Of a DNA stretch of 64,000 nucleotides, positions 38,796-47,047 are shown in pieces. The stretch covers positions 62,001-126,000 of the forward strand of contig NZ_JBBUTI010000003.1 of assembly GCF_038066635.1 (NCBI RefSeq), given 5' to 3'. The notes beneath the pieces are model-generated. The model worked only from the letters and a program-made list of their open reading frames with translations. It did no database searches and was not told the DNA's origin. Position 1 is the stretch's first letter; every line of letters starts with the position of its first letter. The translations under genes and the position numbers were made by a program. The stretch is from Ideonella margarita (GTDB lineage Bacteria > Pseudomonadota > Gammaproteobacteria > Burkholderiales > Burkholderiaceae_C).

Positions 38796-40514
38796 TCAGA
38801 GGCCCAGGGCCACCTTCGCGGCAACTGCGATCTGGTAAATGATCTGCGTGATGCCGCGCGTGATCTCGACGTTCTTCGAGTCGATCTTCGGCAGGATCAT
38901 GATTTCGTCGCCGGGGCCAGGCACCGAGCCCGGGGGCGCCACGCTGCCGTCGCCGCGCATCACCAGTTGCTTCGAGGTGTCGGCCTTCTGGGTATAGCCG
39001 CCAGCCAGGCTGACATAGTCTTCCAGCGTGGCGTTGGAGTTGTAGACCAGCGCGTTCGGGAACAGCACTTCGCCGCTCACCAGCACCAGGTTCTTGCTCT
39101 CCGGGATGTTCAGCACGTCGCCGTCTTCAACCAGGATTTCACCGGCCTGACCGCCCGTCAGCACCACCTGGCCCAGCGGCTGCACCTCACGGGCGCGGGC
39201 CACGAAGGCCAGCATCAGGTCGGCCTCCACCTTGCGCAGTTGGGCTTCTTCGTTGGTCGCCGAGCGCGCGGTGAGCGCGGCGGTTTCGAGGTTGCGCAGG
39301 GCGATGTCCAGCGTCTGCTTCTGGCGCACCTGCACCGAGCGGCGGAAGAGCTGCAGGTTGGCCATGTTGGCCGTGGGCGACGGGTTCAGCTTGGCGATCA
39401 CGTCCTTCAGGCGCGCGCCGTTCGGCAGCACCAACGAGCGCTCACCGCGCTGGGCGCCGTCCACGCGCACCAGCAGCGTGGTGGCGTACTTGTCGGCGGT
39501 CACCGTCACCACGTCGCCGCTTTGCAGCATCAGGTTGCCGGCGCTGGCCAGCGGGTGGTATTCGCTCTTCAGCTCCACGCCGGTGTTGCGCATGATGCTG
39601 AGGTGGGTGGCCGACGGCTTCGGCACCGCCAGCATCAGCAGCTCGTTGGCCGAGACGGTGGGTCGGGTGGTTTCAAAGACGTACGGGTTCTGCGTTTCAC
39701 CCACCACCGTCACCGAGTAGCGGCGCGGTTGCACCACCACGGTGTCGCCGTCCTGGAACTGCAGCTTGTCGAGCTTGCCCTTCAGCAGGAAGTCGTAGAG
39801 GTTGAACGAGGCGCGCACCTTGCCGCCGCGCTGCACCAGCACGTCGAGGTAGCTGCCGCGGTCGGGGTCAATGCCGCCGGCCTTGTCGAGGAAGCCCAGT
39901 ACGGCATCTGACGACACGCCCGAATACAGGCCGGGCGCCCGCACGAAGCCGGTCACATACACCTTCACGGGCTGGGCCGAATCGAGCGAGGCATACACGC
40001 CCACATTGGCCTTGAACACGCGCTTGACCTGGTCTTCGACGTGCTTGTTCAGCTCGATGTTGCGCACCCCCAGCACCGACACCGGGCCGACGTTCGGGAT
40101 GAACACATTGCCCTGCGGATCGACCGTCTGGAAGGCTTCCCAGGTGACGGCGCCCCAGGTGCGCAGCAGCACACGGTCGCCGGTGGTGACGAGGTATTCC
40201 GGGTTGAAGCCGGTGAAGGCCTGCGCACCAAAGCGGCCCGAGAAGATCTGCGAGCCGAACACCACGGGCTTGCCGCTGAGCGACGGATCAGGCGGCAGCG
40301 GCAGGTTCAGCAGCGGTGGCGTGACGGGGGCGGCCACCTGCGCGCTGGTCAGCGGCATCGCGGGCATGGGCGACGACGTCATGCCGGCCGGCAGTTGCAG
40401 GGCCGGCACGGCGGGCATGCCGGTGGCGGTGGTTTGCGCGTGGGCGACCGGGCTCAGGGCCAGGGCCAGCAGCAGCGCGTGCGCGAAGGAGGGTTTGAAC
40501 AGGGTCATGGTCAT
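38796..40514 (-). CDS. KpsD/Wza-like capsule export outer membrane protein
   Basis: A 572-residue exported protein, last gene of an ABC-type capsule export set. The signal peptide (SFAHALLLALALSPVAHA) is followed by a Pro/Met-rich linker and a polysaccharide export domain: LVTTGDRVLLRTWGAVTW, FIPNVGPVSVLG. Several SLBB domains follow (VKVYVTGFVRAPGLYSGV, DTVVVQPRRYSVTVVG, LVSGEVLFPNALVYNSNATL). It ends with a possible membrane helix (IAVAAKVALGL). Length and multiple SLBB units fit KpsD rather than short Wza. ATG 40514 overlaps the upstream stop. Confidence 0.85.
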   Translation of the reverse strand: MTMTLFKPSFAHALLLALALSPVAHAQTTATGMPAVPALQLPAGMTSSPMPAMPLTSAQVAAPVTPPLLNLPLPPDPSLSGKPVVFGSQIFSGRFGAQAFTGFNPEYLVTTGDRVLLRTWGAVTWEAFQTVDPQGNVFIPNVGPVSVLGVRNIELNKHVEDQVKRVFKANVGVYASLDSAQPVKVYVTGFVRAPGLYSGVSSDAVLGFLDKAGGIDPDRGSYLDVLVQRGGKVRASFNLYDFLLKGKLDKLQFQDGDTVVVQPRRYSVTVVGETQNPYVFETTRPTVSANELLMLAVPKPSATHLSIMRNTGVELKSEYHPLASAGNLMLQSGDVVTVTADKYATTLLVRVDGAQRGERSLVLPNGARLKDVIAKLNPSPTANMANLQLFRRSVQVRQKQTLDIALRNLETAALTARSATNEEAQLRKVEADLMLAFVARAREVQPLGQVVLTGGQAGEILVEDGDVLNIPESKNLVLVSGEVLFPNALVYNSNATLEDYVSLAGGYTQKADTSKQLVMRGDGSVAPPGSVPGPGDEIMILPKIDSKNVEITRGITQIIYQIAVAAKVALGL

Positions 40515-41632
40515 CAATCCTGATGTTCGCGGATCGTGGCGATCACGAGTCGGACGATCGAAAAGAGCATTCCGCACAGCGCAAGCACCGTCAGGAAGTC
40601 ATAGAGGCGGGCGGGGTACACGGCCGATTCGGCCTTGACCGGAGGATCCACCACCACCAACGTGCGCACCTTGCGCAGGGTGTCGGCGCGGGCGGCTTCA
40701 ATGCCGATCAGCGCAGCGCGGTAGGCCTCGTCGTGGAAGGTGGCCTGGGCCAGCAGGCCCTGGTACTGCACGGCCAGCGCGGTGAGTTGCTCACCGTTGT
40801 TCGACACCGTCACGCGCAGACGTTCGGCTTCCAGCTGCGTTCGGGTGGCAGCCAGCTGGCTGCGCAGCGCCTTCACCTGGTAGGTGTCTTCCGCCAGGAA
40901 ATCCAGCGCCGACTTCAGATCAGCTTCCTGCTTGGCCAGCGCAGCCTGCAGCGTGCCGGTGAGCTGGTTGTTGGCCTGCGCCTGCGACATCGGGTCCAGC
41001 AGCTTGTTGCGGGCCTGGAAGGCGACGATCTGCGCCTTCACCTCCTGTGAGCGACCGAGCGCCAGCTTGGCCTCGGTTTCAGCGAAGGTCAGGCGTTCGC
41101 GGGCAATGCGGTGGGTGTAGTCGTTGATGAAGCGCTCGCCCTCTTCCAGCACGGCCTGGGCCAGCTGGCGGGTGAACTCGGGCTCGAAGCCCTGCACGTC
41201 GATGGTGAGCAGGCCGGTGTAGTCGTCGCGGGTCACTTCCACGCGGCTGCGGAAGTAGCGCAGCATCCACTCCTGGCTGGCACCGGGCCACAGGCGGTAG
41301 AACGGGTCGTACCAGGGCTGCTCGAAGTGCTTGCGCAGGTTCAAGCGCGCGTCCAGGCGACGCATCATGTCCATCGAGTGGATGTAGTTCTGCAGGTACA
41401 CCGTGTCGCTGATGGACGGCGCCGCGCCGCCACCGCCGCCCAGCAAGGCCGCCACCGCACCGGCGGCGCTGCTGACGTTGCCGCTGCTGCTGGTGTCGCG
41501 CACGCTGACCACCGATTGGCTGACGTAGCGGTCAGCCGCCACGGCGCCGTAGTACACGGCGGCTGCCAGCACCGGCGCTGCAAAGAGCAGCACGAACAGG
41601 GCCTTGCCGCTGGTGAATGTTTTGAGTTTCAT
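40514..41632 (-). CDS. KpsE/CtrB-like capsule export inner membrane protein
   Basis: A 372-residue polysaccharide co-polymerase-type protein. The N-terminal membrane helix is ALFVLLFAAPVLAAAVYYGA, a long periplasmic coiled-coil region covers about 150-310 (RLTFAETEAKLALGRSQEVK), and a C-terminal helix is LYDFLTVLALCGMLFSIVRL. The domain order fits KpsE/CtrB/BexC, which link the ABC exporter to the outer membrane channel. It is flanked by the ATPase gene (4-base overlap) and the KpsD-like gene. Confidence 0.87.
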   Translation of the reverse strand: MKLKTFTSGKALFVLLFAAPVLAAAVYYGAVAADRYVSQSVVSVRDTSSSGNVSSAAGAVAALLGGGGGAAPSISDTVYLQNYIHSMDMMRRLDARLNLRKHFEQPWYDPFYRLWPGASQEWMLRYFRSRVEVTRDDYTGLLTIDVQGFEPEFTRQLAQAVLEEGERFINDYTHRIARERLTFAETEAKLALGRSQEVKAQIVAFQARNKLLDPMSQAQANNQLTGTLQAALAKQEADLKSALDFLAEDTYQVKALRSQLAATRTQLEAERLRVTVSNNGEQLTALAVQYQGLLAQATFHDEAYRAALIGIEAARADTLRKVRTLVVVDPPVKAESAVYPARLYDFLTVLALCGMLFSIVRLVIATIREHQD

Positions 41633-42315
41633 CGTTGGGGAACGGCCTGGTGTTGCCGCTGCATGTTCCGGTAGGCCTCGAGGCCGGTTTCAACGTCTTC
41701 AAACAAGGTGGCCTGACCGTCTTCCACCACCACCACCATCTGGCAGTACTCGCGGATGTCGTTCTGGTTGTGCGACACCAGAATCAGGTTGGCGTCTTTC
41801 ACGCGGTCGGCAAACACGGCTTGCGCCTTCTTGCGGAACAGCGGGTCGCCGGTGGCCATGGCCTCGTCGATCAGGTAGTAATCAAAGTCAAAGGCCATGC
41901 TCAGGCCGAACGTGACGCGGCTGCGCATGCCCGACGAGTAGGTCTTCATGGGCAGGTCGAAGAACTTGCCGATCTCGGCGAACTCTTCAACGAAGGCGAT
42001 GCGCTCACGCATTTCCTCGGGGCTGCTGCTGTGCACGCGGGCCACGAAGCGCACGTTGTCACGCGCGCTCAGCGAGCCCTGGAAACCGCTGCCCAGGCCC
42101 ACGGTCCAGGAGATGCGCTTGTCGGTCTTGACCTGCCCGTAGTCGGGCGTGTCCATGCCGCCGATGAGTTGCAACAGGGTTGATTTGCCTGCGCCGTTGC
42201 GCCCCATCAAGCCGATGCTGACGCCCTCGGGGAACACGAAGTTCAGGTCACGGAACACATAGTGCCGGCCCTTGGTGGTCGTGAACGACTTGGTGAGGTT
42301 GATGAGCTCAATCAT
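41629..42315 (-). CDS. KpsT/CtrD-like ABC transporter ATPase
   Basis: A 228-residue ATPase of the ABC-2 polysaccharide exporter type. Walker A is GLMGRNGAGKSTLLQLIGG, the signature region is KTYSSGMRSRVTFGLSMA, Walker B is YYLIDEAMATGD and the H-loop is LVSHNQ. There is no C-terminal carbohydrate-binding extension, so export of a KpsMT type without terminal-cap recognition is likely. It pairs with the permease encoded at 42326. Confidence 0.92.
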   Translation of the reverse strand: MIELINLTKSFTTTKGRHYVFRDLNFVFPEGVSIGLMGRNGAGKSTLLQLIGGMDTPDYGQVKTDKRISWTVGLGSGFQGSLSARDNVRFVARVHSSSPEEMRERIAFVEEFAEIGKFFDLPMKTYSSGMRSRVTFGLSMAFDFDYYLIDEAMATGDPLFRKKAQAVFADRVKDANLILVSHNQNDIREYCQMVVVVEDGQATLFEDVETGLEAYRNMQRQHQAVPQR

Positions 42316-42325
42316 GCGGCACCAC

Positions 42326-43114
42326 TCACGACATCACCAGCTTGCGGCGACGCAGCCAATACAGGTTCAGCGCCAGCGTCCAGACCACGATGATCCAGGC
42401 CAGCGGCAGCGTCCAGTTCACGCCTGGCAGCAGCGAATACCCAGGCAGCCAGGCCGCACGGCACAGCTCCACCAGGTGCAGCACCGGGTTCCAGAGCAGC
42501 AGCGACACCATTTCCTGCGGAAAGCCATGCAGCGAAAAAATGATGCCCGAGAGCAGGTAGAGCGGCATGGCCAGCAATTGCACGAACAACTGCCAGCGCG
42601 GCAGCACTTCAACAATCACGGCGGAGAGCACACCCAGCCCCATGCCCAGCAGCACCAGCAACAGGATGCAGGCCATGACGGCAAAGGCATCGAGCGGCAC
42701 CACCGGCGCATAACCGATGCGACCCAGCACAGCCATGGCCACCACCAGCACGAGGCTGTCGATGCAGGTTTCCAGCACCGTGCGGGCCACCATGGTGTCG
42801 ATCGGCTTGACCTGCTTGAAGCCGAACAGGCCGCGGTTGGCCGACACCGAGTTCATCACCTGCACCCACAGGCCCTTGAAGAGCTGGTACGGCACCATGC
42901 CGATGAGCAGGAAGAGCGGGAATTCGAAGCTGCCGCGGGTCAGTCGGCCGCGCAGCATGGTGTTGATCCAGACCAGCACGGCCAGCTGCAGCAGCGGTGC
43001 GCCCAGCACCCACACCACACCGGCCAGGTTGCCGCCAAAGCGTGTCTTGATCTCGCGCATCAACAACGCGAAAACAACCGCTTTCTGGATTTGCCACGAG
43101 GAACGGCGCTTCAC
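42326..43114 (-). CDS. KpsM/CtrC-like ABC transporter permease
   Basis: A 262-residue ABC-2 permease with six hydrophobic segments, opening WQIQKAVVFALLMREIKTRFGG as in KpsM/Wzm proteins. It continues LAGVVWVLGAPLLQLAVLVW and SGIIFSLHGFPQEMVSLLLWNPVLHLVEL, a family-typical motif. The start is a GTG without a clear ribosome site; the N-terminal length matches the family. It forms the inner membrane exporter with the ATPase encoded downstream. Confidence 0.9.
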   Translation of the reverse strand: MKRRSSWQIQKAVVFALLMREIKTRFGGNLAGVVWVLGAPLLQLAVLVWINTMLRGRLTRGSFEFPLFLLIGMVPYQLFKGLWVQVMNSVSANRGLFGFKQVKPIDTMVARTVLETCIDSLVLVVAMAVLGRIGYAPVVPLDAFAVMACILLLVLLGMGLGVLSAVIVEVLPRWQLFVQLLAMPLYLLSGIIFSLHGFPQEMVSLLLWNPVLHLVELCRAAWLPGYSLLPGVNWTLPLAWIIVVWTLALNLYWLRRRKLVMS

Positions 43115-43178
43115 GTCAGGGCGCTGCGCACAGACAGGGTCAAGGTCATCGCGTCACTGTAGCGCAGCGCGGTGACGC

Positions 43179-45860
43179 TCAAGCGCCCAACCAGCGGCTG
43201 TCGAGCTGTTGTTGTTGGGGGAGCGCAGGCTGGCTGATGTCGGGCGCGCGTGAGCTGCGGTCCAGCAGCCGGGCCAGCGCCAGCGGGTCTTCAGCCAGCG
43301 CCAGCGGCAGCACCAGGTGGTGACGGTCATGGGCGCGCACACGGTCGGCCTGGGCGCCGAGGTCAAACACCGCCACGCGGCGACCGCTTCGCAACGCGCC
43401 TGAGAGCACGTAGCAATAGGTTTCAGGCCAGATGGACGGCACGAGGATGATGTCGGGGTCGGCTTCGTCGATGCGCTCGGCCATTTCGTGATCGAAATAG
43501 CGGCCCATCAGCTGCACGCCGGCTGCGGCCAGCTGGCCATCGTCTTGCGAGTAGCCGAGCAGCGTCAGCCGCATCGGCAGGCCTTCAGCCACCACCGCGC
43601 GGGCCATGCCCAGCAGCACGTCGTAGCCCTTGATCTGGCTGATGGCGCCCACCACCAGCACGCGCACCGGCTCATTCACCGGCACCAGCAGCGAGCCGGA
43701 CACCCGTGGCGGCGGCTCTTCTTCGTGGGGCTCCACGGTGAAGGTGATTTCCGGAGCCAGCGGCGTCATGCGGCGCAGCACGTCAACGGACGGCACCACC
43801 ACGGTTTTGGCCACCGACAACATGCGGCCGTGCGCCCGTCGCCAGGCGCCGATCGGGCCGGTGCTTTCGAGCAGACCGTCCTGCAGCAGGCACTGGTTGC
43901 AATCGGCTTCATCAGGCTGGCCGCAGTGCCGGCCAGCCGGCGTGACCATGTTCACCCGCGGGCAGGCCATGTAGTAGTCATGCACCGCCACCCGCAGGTC
44001 GGCGCCGATCTTCTCGGCCAGCTGCGACACCACGGTGGCGCTGGCAGTCGGGAAGTCGATCAGGTGGTGGACATGGATTTCGTCGATGCCCAGCTCGCGC
44101 AGCGCTTCTTCCAGCAAGCCGCCGGCCTCCAGGTGCAGCGAGCCCACATTGCTCAGCCCGAACATGCCCGGGTGGTTCAGGCTGACCATGCGCGAATCGC
44201 GGATGGGGCGCAGCTCGAAGACACCGAAGCCCTGGGCTTCGAGGGCGGTGGTTTGCTCCAGCAGGTGGCGCTCGGTGCCGCCGCCGCGGTTGTGCGACAC
44301 CAGCAGCACGTTGCGCCGCTTGCGCTGGGCCGCCAGGCGGGCCAGGTCGATGCGCACGCGGTGGGGGTGGGCAAGGTCGTTCTGGATGTAGCGCTGGATT
44401 TGCGCGTCGTAGCCCGGGTGCAGCTTTTCCAGGGTACGCAGCGCGCGCGTCGTGCGTTCAGCCGCTTCGCCCTTGAAGCTGACCGAGCCCACATGGCGCA
44501 CGTACACGTCAGTGGCCAGCGCGTTGCGCCAGCCGCTCTTCAGTGCGCGCTGGCAGAAGTCGTTTTCTTCCCCGTAGCCACGGCCGAAGTTCTTTTCATC
44601 CAGCAGGCCCACTTCACGCAGCGCGGCGCGGCGCATGAACATGCAGAAGCCGACGCCGGTGGGCACATCCACCCACTGCTGGCGGTTGACGCGGGCCGCC
44701 AACTCGTCGATCTCGCGGTGCCCAAGCTCCAGCGACTGGCGGTTGTCGCTCAGGGTTTCGGGGTAACTGCAGATGGTGGCGTTGTTCGACAGCGGCGTGA
44801 TGGTGGCCATGCGCGGATGCCGCGCGGCGTGGGCCAGCAAGCGGTCCAGCCAGTCGTTGTAGACCTCGGTGTCGCTGTTGAGGATGACAACATCGCGCTC
44901 ACGGTGCAGGCGCAGGCCGCGGTTCACGGTGCGCACGAAGCCCTGGTTGTTGCGGTTCAACTCCAGCTCGAACAGGCCGCGCGCCGCCAGGGTGCGCAGC
45001 ATGGCATTGAGCTCGGGCACCGGGCCGGCGTCGTTGTAGACCACCACCTGGTGCGGGGTGGCCACCGGCGCGGTGAGCACGCTGTGCAGGCAGCGCAGGG
45101 TTTCATCAAGGCCGCTGTAGACGGGGATGAGCACATCCACCACCGGTGCGCTGGTCCAGCGGCGCGGCTGCACGTCGGCCCACAGCGCCGGGTCCAGCAT
45201 GTGGCCCAGGTCGGGCTGAGGCACCAGCGGCACGACCTGGCCAGAGCCCGGGCGCGGCGTGCGCTGGCCGTGGTGGTCGGCCTGCATGTAGCCGTGCATC
45301 CAGTCGGTGGCAAACACGGCCAGGGCATTGCCCTTGACCACCCGCATCTCGGGCTGCGCGGCCAGCAGCCGGCGCATGTCGAGGCCGGGCAACGGGCTGC
45401 GGCTCTCGCGCCAGCCCCACTTCTGGAAGTGGCGCAGGGGGTCGAGGCCACTGTTGGCCACGTCGGGGTTGCTGCGCAGGTAGTACTCGGCGTCGAACCA
45501 GGGCGAGGGCGACACGCCCTTGAACCGGCCAACCAGGCCGTAATGCAGCAGGCGGTTCACGCCCAGCGGGCCGGGGCACTGCTTGTCGTAGTGCGCGACG
45601 TTGAACATCGGGCACGGCGCCAGGCCGGCGGCATTGCCGTGCCGGATGTAGTGGCGCAGCGGTGACAGGCCGCCCAGCTCGGACGCATCAACGCGCGACA
45701 GATAGAAGTCGCGGTCGAACAGGCCCAGCCGCCGGGTGAGCGTCAGCTCGAACTCTTGCAGCGATTCACTTTTGCCCACCGCGCGCCCGAGCAGACGCAC
45801 CAGGCGGATGCCTTGCAGCATCACCCGGGCGTCAAACGCGCGCTTGGGGACCTCGATCAT
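43179..45860 (-). CDS. Large two-domain glycosyltransferase (GT2 + GT4), 893 residues
   Basis: Residues about 55-165 carry tandem short modules of the form PLRHY--HG, NRLLHYGLVGRFKGVSPSPW, FDAEYYLRSNPDV and RHFQKWGWRESRSPLPGLD. The GT2 domain (about 235-490) shows VDVLIPVYSGLDETLRCL, VVIYNDAG-like, VILNSDTEVYNDWLD and GRGYGEENDFCQRA. The GT4-like domain (about 530-880) has VLLVSHNRGGGTERHLLEQ and SIWPETYCYVLSGALRSG. A cysteine cluster (C-x11-C, then a CNQC pair) follows HDYYMACPR and may bind metal. It is 64 bases upstream of the ABC permease and likely builds the exported polymer. It is a paralog of the 54162-57890 product. Confidence 0.87.
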   Translation of the reverse strand: MIEVPKRAFDARVMLQGIRLVRLLGRAVGKSESLQEFELTLTRRLGLFDRDFYLSRVDASELGGLSPLRHYIRHGNAAGLAPCPMFNVAHYDKQCPGPLGVNRLLHYGLVGRFKGVSPSPWFDAEYYLRSNPDVANSGLDPLRHFQKWGWRESRSPLPGLDMRRLLAAQPEMRVVKGNALAVFATDWMHGYMQADHHGQRTPRPGSGQVVPLVPQPDLGHMLDPALWADVQPRRWTSAPVVDVLIPVYSGLDETLRCLHSVLTAPVATPHQVVVYNDAGPVPELNAMLRTLAARGLFELELNRNNQGFVRTVNRGLRLHRERDVVILNSDTEVYNDWLDRLLAHAARHPRMATITPLSNNATICSYPETLSDNRQSLELGHREIDELAARVNRQQWVDVPTGVGFCMFMRRAALREVGLLDEKNFGRGYGEENDFCQRALKSGWRNALATDVYVRHVGSVSFKGEAAERTTRALRTLEKLHPGYDAQIQRYIQNDLAHPHRVRIDLARLAAQRKRRNVLLVSHNRGGGTERHLLEQTTALEAQGFGVFELRPIRDSRMVSLNHPGMFGLSNVGSLHLEAGGLLEEALRELGIDEIHVHHLIDFPTASATVVSQLAEKIGADLRVAVHDYYMACPRVNMVTPAGRHCGQPDEADCNQCLLQDGLLESTGPIGAWRRAHGRMLSVAKTVVVPSVDVLRRMTPLAPEITFTVEPHEEEPPPRVSGSLLVPVNEPVRVLVVGAISQIKGYDVLLGMARAVVAEGLPMRLTLLGYSQDDGQLAAAGVQLMGRYFDHEMAERIDEADPDIILVPSIWPETYCYVLSGALRSGRRVAVFDLGAQADRVRAHDRHHLVLPLALAEDPLALARLLDRSSRAPDISQPALPQQQQLDSRWLGA

Positions 45861-45908
45861 CGATCGACGCCCTCAACAGCAAAAATCGGCAAAAGTGGCA
45901 TATTTGGA

Positions 45909-45935
45909 AGAAAAAACCCGCCAAAGGTGGGCGGG
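45909..45935 (-). terminator. Rho-independent terminator after GT29-like gene
   Basis: On the minus strand CCCGCC/GGCGGG pairs around a 7-base loop and is followed by T6. It separates the 46073-48207 genes from the large glycosyltransferase gene. The 45861-46072 gap also holds a CCCCAGAAC...TACCCCTAGG motif (46021-46050) of unknown role. Confidence 0.8.
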
Positions 45936-46072
45936 TCGGCAGCTTTCTCATTTTCGGCTGCAGGCAAGAAGGGCTGAAGCCGCTCGCTGAAAATGTAGCG
46001 TAGGTGTTACAGATTTGCGTCCCCAGAACGGTGGATTTCTACCCCTAGGACACCACCACCACGTTTACAAAT

Positions 46073-47047
46073 TCACTGTAATCGCAGCAATCCTTGTGCC
46101 TGCCACGCCACAAGCAGCGCCGCCTCTGCCGGCCAGTCATGGCGCTGGCCCACGCGGCGTTCTCCCGAGCGCACGATGTGGTGAGCAGCCGCTGCACCCC
46201 GCTCGCCGCCGACCCCGACGCCAGCCACAGACATGCCCTGCCAGCCCGTTGGCCGCAACGCCTGCATCCAGGCCAAGGCCAGTACGCCGGCACTGGGTGG
46301 TGCGCTGAGCTCAGCCACCAATCCGCGCCAGACCGGCAGCGGCACGGTCAGCACCGGCACGCCGGCCGCCTGCAACTCATCAAGCAAGGGCCAGCGGCGT
46401 ACCTGAAACGCCACGTCCGGCCCCGACACGATCGCCCATCGAAGGCCGGCGGGCACCGGCCCCTGGTGGCCGGGCGACACGACCCACACATCACAACGTG
46501 CACCGATGTCTGACGCCGGCGCATCGGCCTGCTGCCAATGGTTGAAGCGCACCACGGCAGCGTGTGCGTCGATGGCTGCGCCGAGGCCGCTGCCGCGCAG
46601 GCTGGCGGCGTTACCCACCACCATCACATTGGCCTGGCTGGCCAGCCACGCCGCGAACGCAGCCGGTGACGATTGCACCGGCGAGGCACCACACAGCAAC
46701 GAAGACGTTGGCAAGGCAGCCGCCACACCGGGCAACGCTGACGCCGCCTGAAGCCACGCCGGTTTCAAGCCCGCCAAGCGGTGCGGGGCCACCTCAGCCA
46801 GCAGGCCAATGGCACGGTGGCGCAAGGCGGGCGGCAGATCAGGCAATGCAGCCACCACACCCGCCACCCAGCGCTGGGGCAGCGGCCGGCCCAGATCACG
46901 CCGGAACAGCGCCAGGCGCACCAGCGCCGCAGGTTGACGGTCGTCCAGCCACACGCGCCAGAACAAGCGCAGCGTGTTTGCGTTGTAGTGCCCGGCTTGC
47001 CGATGCCGCCAGGCCTGCCAGCGCCCCCAGACGCTGCGCCAGCTCAT
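46073..47047 (-). CDS. GT29 (sialyltransferase-like) family glycosyltransferase
   Basis: A 324-residue protein. Residues about 138-170 match the large sialylmotif: NVMVVGNAASLRGSGLGAAI and DAHAAVVRFNHW (nucleotide-sugar binding). A C-terminal HDWPAEAALL segment (His about 303) resembles the very small motif whose histidine is catalytic. The N-terminal 110 residues are helical and unassigned, with no membrane anchor of the eukaryotic kind. GT29 enzymes transfer sialic acid from CMP-sialate. No CMP-sialate synthesis genes are seen here, so the true donor may be another CMP-ulosonate or differ altogether. It overlaps the upstream GT4-like gene by 4 bases. Confidence 0.75.
   Translation of the reverse strand: MSWRSVWGRWQAWRHRQAGHYNANTLRLFWRVWLDDRQPAALVRLALFRRDLGRPLPQRWVAGVVAALPDLPPALRHRAIGLLAEVAPHRLAGLKPAWLQAASALPGVAAALPTSSLLCGASPVQSSPAAFAAWLASQANVMVVGNAASLRGSGLGAAIDAHAAVVRFNHWQQADAPASDIGARCDVWVVSPGHQGPVPAGLRWAIVSGPDVAFQVRRWPLLDELQAAGVPVLTVPLPVWRGLVAELSAPPSAGVLALAWMQALRPTGWQGMSVAGVGVGGERGAAAAHHIVRSGERRVGQRHDWPAEAALLVAWQAQGLLRLQ

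Noticed and set aside
43488..45665. A long plus-strand frame opposite the 893-residue glycosyltransferase
   Set aside because: Composition (His/Ala/Gln/Arg-rich, no domains) is that of an antisense shadow; the minus strand has full GT2 and GT4 motifs.
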